In this document: positions 43,588 to 50,351 of the stretch, in pieces
Layout: every line of letters starts with the position of its first letter
Position numbering within the stretch: position 1 is the stretch's first letter
NCBI GenBank assembly: GCA_051658525.1
Contig: JBOFMT010000037.1
Coordinates: 1-50,351 of the forward strand
DNA length: 50,351 nucleotides
Direction: 5' to 3'
Source of the DNA: JBOFMT01 sp051658525
Lineage (GTDB): Bacteria; Bacillota_I; Bacilli_A; Erysipelotrichales; Erysipelotrichaceae
The notes under the pieces: generated by a model
What the model saw: the letters and a program-made list of their open reading frames with translations, nothing else
Database searches by the model: none
What the model was told of the DNA's origin: nothing
Made by a program: the position numbers and the translations under genes

Positions 43588-44346
43588 TCATTGTTCTTGT
43601 TTTAGTTGTTTGTTTAGTTCTTTGATATCATCCTGATGTTTTAGTACATTCGCTCCCTCTTCAATTAAGGTATTACACCCAAGCCCCATAGGGTTATAGT
43701 AAGAGTGTGGAAAGGTATAAAGTTCCTTTCCAAGTGCTAGGGCATCTGCTACCGTATGCATGGTTCCACTTTTCATTGCGGCTTCTACCACAACCAATAC
43801 TTCACCAAGCGCTGCAATCAAGCGATTGCGCATAATAAAGTGATGTTTTTTCGGTTGTGTCCCCAAGGGGTATTCACTTAGCAATACGTGTTTTGTAGCA
43901 AGCGTTTGCCATAGTGCGCGATGCTCATCTGGATAGATCGTATCCAAACCACTTCCCACAACACCAATACACGTATGACCATGTTGTAGTGCTGCTGTAT
44001 GAATCAATCCATCGACACCTTTTGCCAAACCACTGACAATCGCAATGTTTGGATCTAGGCACGCTACAAGGTGCTCACACAATGCAATTCCATCGTTTGT
44101 TGGTGTTCGTGTTCCGATTATGGAAAGTGATGTTTGTTGTAATAATTGAATGTCACCTTTATAAAATATAACAAAAGGGGGCTTTTGTAAACTTAAAAAA
44201 ACAATTGGATAGTCACAATCACCTAAAACACACGTTTTTTCGCTTGTAACTCGTGGTTGAATGGGTTCTTGATTTGCAATCGCCTTAGCAATTAAATTCC
44301 ATTCTCCTCGATATTTTAGCGCATAGGCTAAGATTTGTTCTCGCAT
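43588..44346 (-). CDS. dprA: DNA-processing protein DprA (Smf)
   Basis: DprA loads RecA on incoming single-stranded DNA in transformation. The 252 residues have the Rossmann core: LSIIGTRTPTNDGI, AIVSGLAKGVDGLIHTAAL, GVVGSGLDTIYPDEHRAL, NRLIAALGEVLVVVEA and KSGTMHTVADALALGKELYTFP. It lacks the C-terminal winged helix of longer DprA and has only a brief N-terminal part. Position ahead of topA is canonical. A promoter was not identified. Competence itself cannot be inferred from this gene alone. Confidence 0.94.
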   Translation of the reverse strand: MREQILAYALKYRGEWNLIAKAIANQEPIQPRVTSEKTCVLGDCDYPIVFLSLQKPPFVIFYKGDIQLLQQTSLSIIGTRTPTNDGIALCEHLVACLDPNIAIVSGLAKGVDGLIHTAALQHGHTCIGVVGSGLDTIYPDEHRALWQTLATKHVLLSEYPLGTQPKKHHFIMRNRLIAALGEVLVVVEAAMKSGTMHTVADALALGKELYTFPHSYYNPMGLGCNTLIEEGANVLKHQDDIKELNKQLKQEQ

Positions 44347-44389
44347 CGAATCACCTCAACACTATTATTACATGACTCCCCAAACTCCT

Positions 44390-44415
44390 AAAAAGAACCT
44401 CAAGTGAGGTTCTTT
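44390..44415 (-). terminator. Intrinsic terminator after the nine-cysteine protein gene
   Basis: Minus strand: near-perfect inverted repeat AAAGAACCTCA / TGAGGTTCTTT with a very short loop, followed by a T-run. It isolates the small gene from dprA. Confidence 0.85.
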
Positions 44416-44429
44416 CCATATTATATTCG

Positions 44430-44642
44430 TTATGCTTTTGGATTACATTCTTCGCAGTCAGCTTCGCCACACGTACATTCAGCGTCACAACCGCATTCAC
44501 CACAACAACAATCATCCCATTCCCAATACTCATCTTCTTCTTTCATTTTTTTGTAAACGCCTAGACCTAAGAAAATTGCTGCGTCTACCAAGCTAATTAC
44601 GCCTAAACCAATCAATAAATCACTTTTGCTAAATCGTTTCAT
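44430..44642 (-). CDS. Small single-pass membrane protein with an acidic nine-cysteine tail
   Basis: A 70-residue protein of no family I know. Residues 1-8 are basic/polar, and about 9-30 form one hydrophobic helix (LLIGLGVISLVDAAIFLGLG). A charged linker KKMKEEDEYWEW leads to a tail of about 27 residues with nine cysteines (CCCGECGC, ECTC, DCEEC) and many acids. The tail is expected to bind metal (zinc, iron or copper) or form disulfides. AAGGAG lies eight bases before the ATG and a strong terminator follows, so the gene is very likely real and monocistronic. Function unknown. Confidence 0.85.
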   Translation of the reverse strand: MKRFSKSDLLIGLGVISLVDAAIFLGLGVYKKMKEEDEYWEWDDCCCGECGCDAECTCGEADCEECNPKA

Positions 44643-44671
44643 GTTCTTCTCTCCTTACATGTTGTCCCAAA

Positions 44672-44683
44672 CCAAACGTTTGG
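44672..44683 (-). promoter_or_regulatory. 12-bp perfect palindrome in the 5' region of the nine-cysteine gene
   Basis: CCAAACGTTTGG lies between a possible -10 box (TACAAT, minus strand 44700-44695) and the ribosome binding site. A loopless palindrome so close to the start of transcription looks like a repressor operator. The candidate -10 lacks a clear -35. The regulator is unknown. Confidence 0.4.
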
Positions 44684-44757
44684 ATGATAACTACATTGTA
44701 AGACAAAATGAAAAGATTGCACGTTACACGATTTGTTTTTTGTATTGTAGTTTCCTT

Positions 44758-45795
44758 TTAGCGATAGACCCAGTGCTTTTGTACTTGATAACTACATAAA
44801 AATAACGAACAATCAACGATTAATTTCCAAACAACAACATTTTGCATTCCAAACAGTAAGGTTACTAGACGTACAAATATAATACTTATCATCATCTGCA
44901 CCAACCACAAGCTATAATAGCGCAATAACTGCGCACGCTGTGCTTTTTGTTTGAATACCACACGGCTATTCATACTAAAATTAAATAAGGAAGATCCAGC
45001 TCTAGAAAACAGCGTCGCAAAGACAATCGCCACAGTTTCATGAAAGGATTGAAATATGGTAATAAATAGGGCAAACAACACCATATCCAGTAAGAAACTT
45101 GCTGCAGAACTTAAGGTGTAGGTGAACAGTTGACTATAAATACGCAAAGAATCTAGTATCGGATCAAAACGTGTCGCTCGGTTTTGTTCCACATAAAGTG
45201 TTTCAATATCGACCTCAATGATATCAATATGCATGCGTTTCGCCTTTAGTAATAAATTGGTTTCATATTCAAATCCACTTCCCTTACACGCCAATGCCAT
45301 CTCAACTAGAGCTTTTGGAATCCCTCGTAACCCTGTTTGACTATCTTGTACTTTAATACCACAAAACACTCGTAAATAAGCACGTGTGAGTTGGTTGCCA
45401 ATCTTACTTTTGAAAGGAACATGCAGTTTACTAAAATCACGCACTCCTAGCAGTAACTGTTCTGGATGCTGTTTTAAGCTTGCAACCATGTTACATATAT
45501 CATCAAAAGCATGTTGTCCATCATCGTCACAAGTAACAATTCCACTAAAATCAGGCATCTGTTCTAGATAATAACGAAAAGCAGTTTTCAAAGCTGCACC
45601 TTTCCCTAAGTTTTTGGTATGAGTTAGTACATGACAGCCAGCTAGCAGTTCTAGGTGATTAAAGATTTCAGCTTTCTCTGGATCACTTCCATCGTTTACC
45701 ACAATGACTTCGATATTTGACTGTTGTAAGAGCGGAGTCACGACACTAAGGATGGTTCGAGTTGGATTTAGGGTTGGTATTACAATCGCTATCAT
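44758..45795 (-). CDS. GT2 glycosyltransferase fused to a GtrA-like membrane domain
   Basis: The first roughly 210 residues are a GT-A domain of the DPM1/GtrB type: IPTLNPTRTI, VIVVNDGSDP, NLGKGAALKTAF, CDDDGQH, and QDSQTGLRGIPKAL. Such enzymes load glucose or mannose on a polyprenyl phosphate. The rest (about 225-345) has four hydrophobic segments matching GtrA (FLLDMVLFALFI, FATLFSRAGSSLFNFSMNSRVVFK), a family proposed to flip the lipid-linked sugar. Fusion of both steps in one chain is known in other bacteria. Its start overlaps the upstream GT-C-like gene by four bases, so they act together. Confidence 0.88.
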   Translation of the reverse strand: MIAIVIPTLNPTRTILSVVTPLLQQSNIEVIVVNDGSDPEKAEIFNHLELLAGCHVLTHTKNLGKGAALKTAFRYYLEQMPDFSGIVTCDDDGQHAFDDICNMVASLKQHPEQLLLGVRDFSKLHVPFKSKIGNQLTRAYLRVFCGIKVQDSQTGLRGIPKALVEMALACKGSGFEYETNLLLKAKRMHIDIIEVDIETLYVEQNRATRFDPILDSLRIYSQLFTYTLSSAASFLLDMVLFALFITIFQSFHETVAIVFATLFSRAGSSLFNFSMNSRVVFKQKAQRAQLLRYYSLWLVQMMISIIFVRLVTLLFGMQNVVVWKLIVDCSLFLCSYQVQKHWVYR

Positions 45796-47642
45796 GTTGT
45801 TTCTCCTTCTTTCATACGTACAATGCGTTGAGGCTCAATTTGATATAGACCTACAGATAACGCTTCCCCAAAATAGGGATATAAATATGCAGCAACATCG
45901 GCTACTGGTTCAAATATAAACAAATAATCATAAGAGTCAAAAAATGTCGTTAAATCCAAACCTTGTGATGAAGAAATCACATCGACATACGGTGTAAAAA
46001 GCTCATAGCGCACAATGTACGATAAATAGTAACTACTTACCTGCTCATCCTGATTACTAGCAACTACAAGTACTCTAGCATTATGAGCTTGGCTTAAACT
46101 AACACCTAGTTGTGCATTCACTCTTGCAGGAAGCGAAGCTTCATACGTTAAATTGATATATTGCAGACCGTTGAATTCTGATGTTAATACAAGACATGCA
46201 AGTACCATACAAATCAAGCAAGCTTTTTCATACAGTGCTTTGGTATGAATAGAGGCAAACGCTTTGGAATTCGACTGATTTCCGATTTGCATATGGAAAC
46301 TACGTTCCAGATCACAAGTAAAACACATGGCTACACATCCTAGCTGAAAGACGATAATACTAGCAATATAGCGTTCATAGCCTGCAATACGTATTGCTTC
46401 ATCTAGCGGCATTAAGAACAAATACATCACTAAGATTCCTAAAAAATAAACAATAACGACAATATCACTGAGTATTACAACACGCATGAGATACCATCGC
46501 TTTTTGAGACCATAGCGAGCAACAAAAAATAAGAGGATTGCAAGTATATTGATTACGACAAAAGCGAGTGTAACCATATTGCTAGAAGTAAAAGTTGCTT
46601 GTGCAAATACACGAATGATTTGTTGCAGGTCAGCTGCTGTTTTACCAGCAACAACATGGCCAATATTTTCTGAGGATACTTCAAATTTCGTTTGTAAATG
46701 CGCAAACTCGAGTGAGGTATAGCCACTCCAAGCAACCAAAGGCAGATAGCTTAAAGTCATTGCAAACACATAAGCTAGAAAACAACCAAATTTATGAAAA
46801 ATCGTACGATATTTGGCATGTGTAATGAATATATAAACACCATACACGAGTGCTAGACTCGCAAAAAAGATACCCGTATTTTTAACAACAACCAAAACGG
46901 CCAACACCGGTAATGTTACAAATAAACCAAAAAAAGGACGTTTTCGGTATTGGTAAAGGCTAGCAATAGCAGCAAGCCCCATCATAGGCAGTAAGAAATC
47001 TACCAAAAGATTATTGAGACGAATGGAAAGATTGAAAAAGCTTGTCATACACAAGCCAAGTGCTAAGACTAGATACAATAACAAGCGCTTTTCTTCTTTG
47101 ATAATGCCATGAATGGCAAAAAAGCAAGAAAGAATCAACACACCTTGTGCTACTAGCATGGCACCTGCATGTTCACCGATAAAACGTGCTACATAATAGA
47201 TGAAACTCGATGCTCCTAGCGGATAATCAACAAATTCGATAAATACACTTTGAGCATTGGGAATGTGATTGTTAGCAAGCATGTACTTGACAATACTAGC
47301 CCAATGCGAGAAGTTATCATAATGAATAAACTGTGCATGCCACAAAATATACAGTAATACGGCACCGAGTACGAGATAGCCAATGTAAACAATCTTAATA
47401 CGTGGATATAGCTTGGTACGCTGTTGGAATACATCTACCATACCAACCAGACCCAAAAGCAAACCGATTACGTAGATGGTAAGCGCAGTTTGCCATAACA
47501 CGTTTGCTAGTCCTCCAGCAAATACCAACAGTGCAATTGAAGAACAAACAAAGATACCACTAGCAAAGACATTGATTTTTAGGGTCTTCACACTGACATG
47601 CAAGAAACCAAACATGGAGATACAAAATAATAAAATTGCCAT
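45792..47642 (-). CDS. Polytopic membrane protein, possible GT-C-type glycosyltransferase
   Basis: A 616-residue protein with about twelve TM segments and a C-terminal soluble part of roughly 115 residues. After the third or fourth TM segment a loop HYDNFSHWASIVKYMLANNHIPN with an acidic residue, followed by YPLGASSFIYYVARF, resembles the first outer loop of GT-C enzymes that use polyprenyl-phosphate sugars. I cannot name the exact family. The C-terminal region (VLVVASNQDEQVSSYYLSY...) may be an extracytoplasmic fold. It starts 31 bases after the PilZ synthase and overlaps the GT2-GtrA gene. Partnership suggests it is the acceptor transferase. Alternatives include a polymerase or an uncharacterised transporter. 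Confidence 0.65.
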   Translation of the reverse strand: MAILLFCISMFGFLHVSVKTLKINVFASGIFVCSSIALLVFAGGLANVLWQTALTIYVIGLLLGLVGMVDVFQQRTKLYPRIKIVYIGYLVLGAVLLYILWHAQFIHYDNFSHWASIVKYMLANNHIPNAQSVFIEFVDYPLGASSFIYYVARFIGEHAGAMLVAQGVLILSCFFAIHGIIKEEKRLLLYLVLALGLCMTSFFNLSIRLNNLLVDFLLPMMGLAAIASLYQYRKRPFFGLFVTLPVLAVLVVVKNTGIFFASLALVYGVYIFITHAKYRTIFHKFGCFLAYVFAMTLSYLPLVAWSGYTSLEFAHLQTKFEVSSENIGHVVAGKTAADLQQIIRVFAQATFTSSNMVTLAFVVINILAILLFFVARYGLKKRWYLMRVVILSDIVVIVYFLGILVMYLFLMPLDEAIRIAGYERYIASIIVFQLGCVAMCFTCDLERSFHMQIGNQSNSKAFASIHTKALYEKACLICMVLACLVLTSEFNGLQYINLTYEASLPARVNAQLGVSLSQAHNARVLVVASNQDEQVSSYYLSYIVRYELFTPYVDVISSSQGLDLTTFFDSYDYLFIFEPVADVAAYLYPYFGEALSVGLYQIEPQRIVRMKEGETT

Positions 47643-47673
47643 TATGAATCTTCTTCCTTTCTTTGTTTGTTCT

Positions 47674-49914
47674 TTACCTTTGCCATCCTACTACAAGATC
47701 GTGTAAAGCGGAGCCAAAGCAAATTTGGTGAAAGTTATCTACCTTGTATAAGTTGGAATGTTTGGGTTCCCCATCCATACGACGCAATTGTAAGGTTAGA
47801 TCTAAGTTTTTATCCTTATAGGTAAGTGTGTCCATATCGACACCTTCAATTCGCATATATTGGTAGTTAAAGTCCTTGATCACCCCTTGGATTCCCTCTT
47901 CGAAGGTTGCAGTATGGTTTAACTGCATTCGTGGAAACTTCCGCATCTCACCTTTTTGAGGTTTTATCCGTTTGATGACATTACGAGTAACATCATCCGC
48001 CGCAGTCACCCATAAATCCATTGACTTTGGAAGCGTATGATCACGGTCGTATATCACTTGAAGAAATGCTTTATAAGCATATTCTTCGATTTCACTGATT
48101 TGTACTGCATAGTGATACTTGTTATTTTTTTCTCTAACATACAACACCTTACCTGAAAACTTACTCGTGTAGTGTTCACTCTCTAGTTTAAATTCTAGAT
48201 TTTGCTGGATTGGAATATACCTTGCCTCTTCTAGTACAAAGGATAATCCCCCTTCTGAAATATTACTCGTTTGGGTTTGAATGACTTGATCATCAAAGCA
48301 GACATCACATGCAACTTGAACATCAAAGCGTTCGCTGTTACGATATGCTTTTCGTCCTGAAAGGAAGAAAATAGCATAGAGGAGCGTAATTAAATTATTA
48401 ATGAGCCAAAAAATAATAACACCACTATAAAACAATGCCCAACCGTACTTTCCTGCTGTAAAGCGAATGATTGCTGCGATCGATAATACAATGAGCAAGA
48501 GATGTGGTAGTGCATACTTAAGATTAGCGAAGAAACTTTGTTGTTCTTTGCCTTTGTTTGTTACCTTAAATTTCTTTTCCTTAAATCCTAGCGTTTCCAA
48601 GAATACTGGAACTATCAAATAAGGAGCTAAAATCGTATCGATGATTTGACACCATCGCTGATTTCTTAATTCACTTGAAAGATAACGCATGGAAAGACTA
48701 TATAACGTATACGACGGTAACCAGAAAAACAACAGCTCCCAAAATCCAGTATCTACAATTTGAACATCAAAAAGTGCAAATAGGATTGGAGATAAGATAA
48801 AAATCAAACGATTGAAAAAACTCCACCAATATAGTGTACATACAACATAACTCGTCTTTGCACCCGCACCTAAACCACGATTGAATAAAATATTGGTATT
48901 CTTTACACTTTGAATGACCCCACGAGCCCATCGAATACGCTGTGTTAACATACTTGGAATCGTCGTTGTAGATAAACCAGCTGCTTGTGGTTTGTTTGTT
49001 GAGTAAGTGGTGTAGCCCTTACTTTGAATCATAATACCAACTTGAAAGTCTTCGGTAATCGTATTGGTTGGAAACCAGCCAATATCATTGAGTGCAGCAC
49101 GGGCAATAACGGTATTACTCCCCGTATAAGCAACCGCATTGGAACTATTGCGCATTACATTAATTTCTTTGGAGAAAAAATCCTGTTCATTCGGTATGCT
49201 TCTTTCACCAAACAAGTTAAATTGGAATAAATCAGGGTTATAAAAACTTTGTGGTGTTTGAACAAATCCTATTTTATAGTCTGGATCAATCTCATCTTCC
49301 TCTCGGCTAATCCAAACACCTTCATCATTTTGTTTTTTCAATGGAAGAGAAAAATAAGGCACAGTTTCCATCAAGAAAGAACGTTTTGGAATCATATCTG
49401 CATCGAAATTAGCAACAAGAGGTGATGTAGTATACATCAACGCATTGTTTAAATTTCCAGATTTTGCGTGTTTATTATCTTCCATTCCAAGATAGCCAAT
49501 TTGAAAATCACGAGCTAATACTGCTACTTCCTCTCGGTTAGAATCATCGCATAAATAAATATGAACCTTACCCAAATCCGGATATTCCATATGCATACAT
49601 GCATTGATTGTTTTATATAATAAAGCCACATCTTCGTTATGCGTTGCAATTAACACATCGACATGTGGATACTCATGTTCCTCCAAAGTAGGAAGAAGTA
49701 AGGTTGATTTTTGTTTTTTAATCCGTCGATAAAACAATTCAAAGGTTGTGAACGTAGTAATGACTTCACTGAACAACAATAAAATTCCAAAGATAAAACT
49801 AAACAATCCACTATGGAGTGGAATCGTGAAAAAAGCACGCCATAGTAAATATACACACATTAGTACAACAGTAAGAAAAAATAATACGGTATGCTTTTTA
49901 TTCGTCGTTTCCAT
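47674..49914 (-). CDS. Cellulose synthase-like processive GT2 with a C-terminal PilZ domain
   Basis: The 746 residues have two N-terminal TM segments, a GT2 domain with the D-D-D-QxxRW pattern (CDD near 122-124, DAD 171-173, TED 287-289, QRIRW 325-329) and further TM segments. A PilZ domain follows from about 525, with RxxxR at 525-529 and NxSxxG at 551-556, the cyclic di-GMP contacts. A second RxxxR at 658-662 lies in a degenerate PilZ-like segment. The ATG at 49914 follows TTGGGGG; a GTG at 49941 is less likely. The product could be cellulose, another beta-glucan or a different polymer. No BcsB or BcsZ partner is visible. Confidence 0.9.
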   Translation of the reverse strand: METTNKKHTVLFFLTVVLMCVYLLWRAFFTIPLHSGLFSFIFGILLLFSEVITTFTTFELFYRRIKKQKSTLLLPTLEEHEYPHVDVLIATHNEDVALLYKTINACMHMEYPDLGKVHIYLCDDSNREEVAVLARDFQIGYLGMEDNKHAKSGNLNNALMYTTSPLVANFDADMIPKRSFLMETVPYFSLPLKKQNDEGVWISREEDEIDPDYKIGFVQTPQSFYNPDLFQFNLFGERSIPNEQDFFSKEINVMRNSSNAVAYTGSNTVIARAALNDIGWFPTNTITEDFQVGIMIQSKGYTTYSTNKPQAAGLSTTTIPSMLTQRIRWARGVIQSVKNTNILFNRGLGAGAKTSYVVCTLYWWSFFNRLIFILSPILFALFDVQIVDTGFWELLFFWLPSYTLYSLSMRYLSSELRNQRWCQIIDTILAPYLIVPVFLETLGFKEKKFKVTNKGKEQQSFFANLKYALPHLLLIVLSIAAIIRFTAGKYGWALFYSGVIIFWLINNLITLLYAIFFLSGRKAYRNSERFDVQVACDVCFDDQVIQTQTSNISEGGLSFVLEEARYIPIQQNLEFKLESEHYTSKFSGKVLYVREKNNKYHYAVQISEIEEYAYKAFLQVIYDRDHTLPKSMDLWVTAADDVTRNVIKRIKPQKGEMRKFPRMQLNHTATFEEGIQGVIKDFNYQYMRIEGVDMDTLTYKDKNLDLTLQLRRMDGEPKHSNLYKVDNFHQICFGSALHDLVVGWQR

Positions 49915-49950
49915 AACATCCCCCAATAGATAAAAAATCACATAGAAATC

Positions 49951-49956
49951 ATTATA
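49951..49956 (-). promoter_or_regulatory. -10 box for the glycan gene unit
   Basis: Minus strand: perfect TATAAT 37 bases before the PilZ synthase start. The -35 region 17 bases upstream (TTCTTG) matches poorly. No terminator occurs between this gene and the GT2-GtrA gene, so one message is likely. Confidence 0.5.
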
Positions 49957-50052
49957 TCACAAAGTTTGAAATACAAGAACCTTCACATACATATTTCACA
50001 TGAATAACATTTTATTTATCATTTACATAATAATTCGTTTTTCTTTTGTTAG

Positions 50053-50062
50053 TGACCGGTCA
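50053..50062. promoter_or_regulatory. Perfect palindrome TGACCGGTCA (candidate TetR-type operator)
   Basis: A 10-bp palindrome, GC-rich in an AT-rich gap, lying about 100 bases upstream of the -10 box of the PilZ synthase and 70 bases from the intron end. GACCGGTC-centred palindromes are typical TetR-family sites. It may belong to the gene that the intron interrupted or separated. Confidence 0.4.
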
Positions 50063-50131
50063 TTTTTTGCTACTTTGTCGAAATTCACCCTATTTTACGC
50101 TTGTGAAATGTGCTGTTACCTTATAGGAATA

Positions 50132-50351
50132 ATCGAGTAGGAGAAAATTAATTAATTTAATCTTCGTCCTCTCACACCACCGTGCGTACGGTCCCGTACA
50201 CGGCGGTTTAGAAAACACCTATTCCGTTATATTCTTTATACAGGCTCGCCATTGTTAGGTAGCCTGCTTTTTCTATATAAGCATTTTTCAATGTGTTGGT
50301 CAAAATCCAGGACCTTACTGTTCGCATATACCCTTTTCTTGTATTTGCCCA
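50132..50351 (-). mobile_element. Group II intron, 3' end only (runs off the right window edge)
   Basis: Minus strand, after the stop of an intron-encoded protein, there is a domain V hairpin (50207-50176). It has a lower stem ACCGCCGTG / CACGGTGGT, a two-base bulge, an upper stem TACG / CGTA, and a CGC catalytic triad. Domain VI follows: GAG-AGGA ... TCCT-A-CTC, in which a single A (position 50138) bulges seven bases from the end. The predicted intron end is CTCGAT at 50132, with the required terminal AY. The rest of the intron, including its 5' end, lies outside the window. Confidence 0.88.
50208..50351 (-). CDS. ltrA: Group II intron reverse transcriptase/maturase, C-terminal fragment
   Basis: The last 47 codons of an intron-encoded protein, too short to stand out as an open frame. 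It reads WANTRKGYMRTVRSWILTNT, then about 27 more residues (KAGYLTMASLYKEY within) and a stop immediately before domain V. The pattern R(K)GYW/M...S.IL...LT...L...G(Y)...Y is the end of LtrA-type proteins. Placement right before domain V is the normal domain IV site. No HNH endonuclease follows, so this intron protein ends with its X/D region. The start and reverse transcriptase domain are outside the window. Confidence 0.88.
   Translation of the reverse strand, partial: WANTRKGYMRTVRSWILTNTLKNAYIEKAGYLTMASLYKEYNGIGVF

Noticed and set aside
44351..44533. Minus-strand frame of 60 codons overlapping the nine-cysteine gene
   Set aside because: Out-of-frame shadow that runs through the terminator; no start site.

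Overview
The window is a chromosomal segment of a low-GC Gram-positive bacterium (Bacillota). Every gene I can support, about 45, lies on the minus strand, so transcription runs from high to low coordinates. The gene orders (dprA-topA-trmFO-xerC, rpsB-tsf-pyrH-frr-uppS-cdsA-dxr-rseP, rplU-prp-rpmA-obgE, ruvA-ruvB, comN-secDF, relA/hisS/aspS), the tRNA-controlled T-box leader, the AGGAGG-type ribosome binding sites and the Prp-cleaved form of L27 are all typical of Firmicutes. An Erysipelotrichia-like organism is my best guess (short SMC, rearranged junctions between conserved blocks). No sequence here fixes genus or species.

Layout in transcription order. (1) 50351-50132: the 3' end of a group II intron, with the C-terminus of its reverse transcriptase/maturase and domains V and VI, running off the right edge. 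(2) 49914-44430: an accessory envelope-glycan region with a processive GT2 synthase carrying a PilZ domain, a polytopic GT-C-like membrane protein, a GT2-GtrA fusion and a tiny membrane protein with nine cysteines. (3) 44346-39168: dprA-topA-trmFO-xerC. (4) 38988-32064: ribosomal protein S2, EF-Ts, UMP kinase, ribosome recycling factor, then UppS, CdsA, Dxr and RseP. (5) 31924-23868: smc-ftsY-ylxM-ackA-nrnA-like and an unknown membrane protein. (6) 23713-20633: dnaE with its own promoter. (7) 20602-17311: L21 leader, rplU-prp-rpmA, obgE, exoA. (8) 17309-11186: HAD phosphatase, ruvA, ruvB, a ComN-like regulator, secDF, a nucleotide pyrophosphatase-family enzyme. (9) 11134-6740: recJ, apt, relA. 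(10) 6734-3180: a T-box-controlled hisS-aspS operon followed by a promoter-structured RNA-terminator unit that I read as probable 6S RNA. (11) 3152-1: a MATE transporter, then truB and a ribF cut by the left edge.

Most of the window is core information processing (replication, repair, recombination, translation, RNA modification, secretion) with isoprenoid and phospholipid precursor synthesis. The glycan region has a plausible shared logic. The PilZ synthase could make or extend a surface polymer under cyclic di-GMP control. The GT2-GtrA fusion could load and flip an undecaprenyl-linked sugar. The GT-C-like protein could transfer that sugar outside the membrane. That is inference from domain order, not proof.

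The points most worth a second look are the group II intron end, the structured RNA between aspS and the MATE gene, the glycan region, the nine-cysteine membrane protein, the cysteine-rich HisRS tail, the low-complexity tails on ribosomal protein S2 and topoisomerase I, and the short SMC. Intergenic gaps are all below 300 bases. No rRNA, tRNA, CRISPR array or complete insertion sequence was seen.
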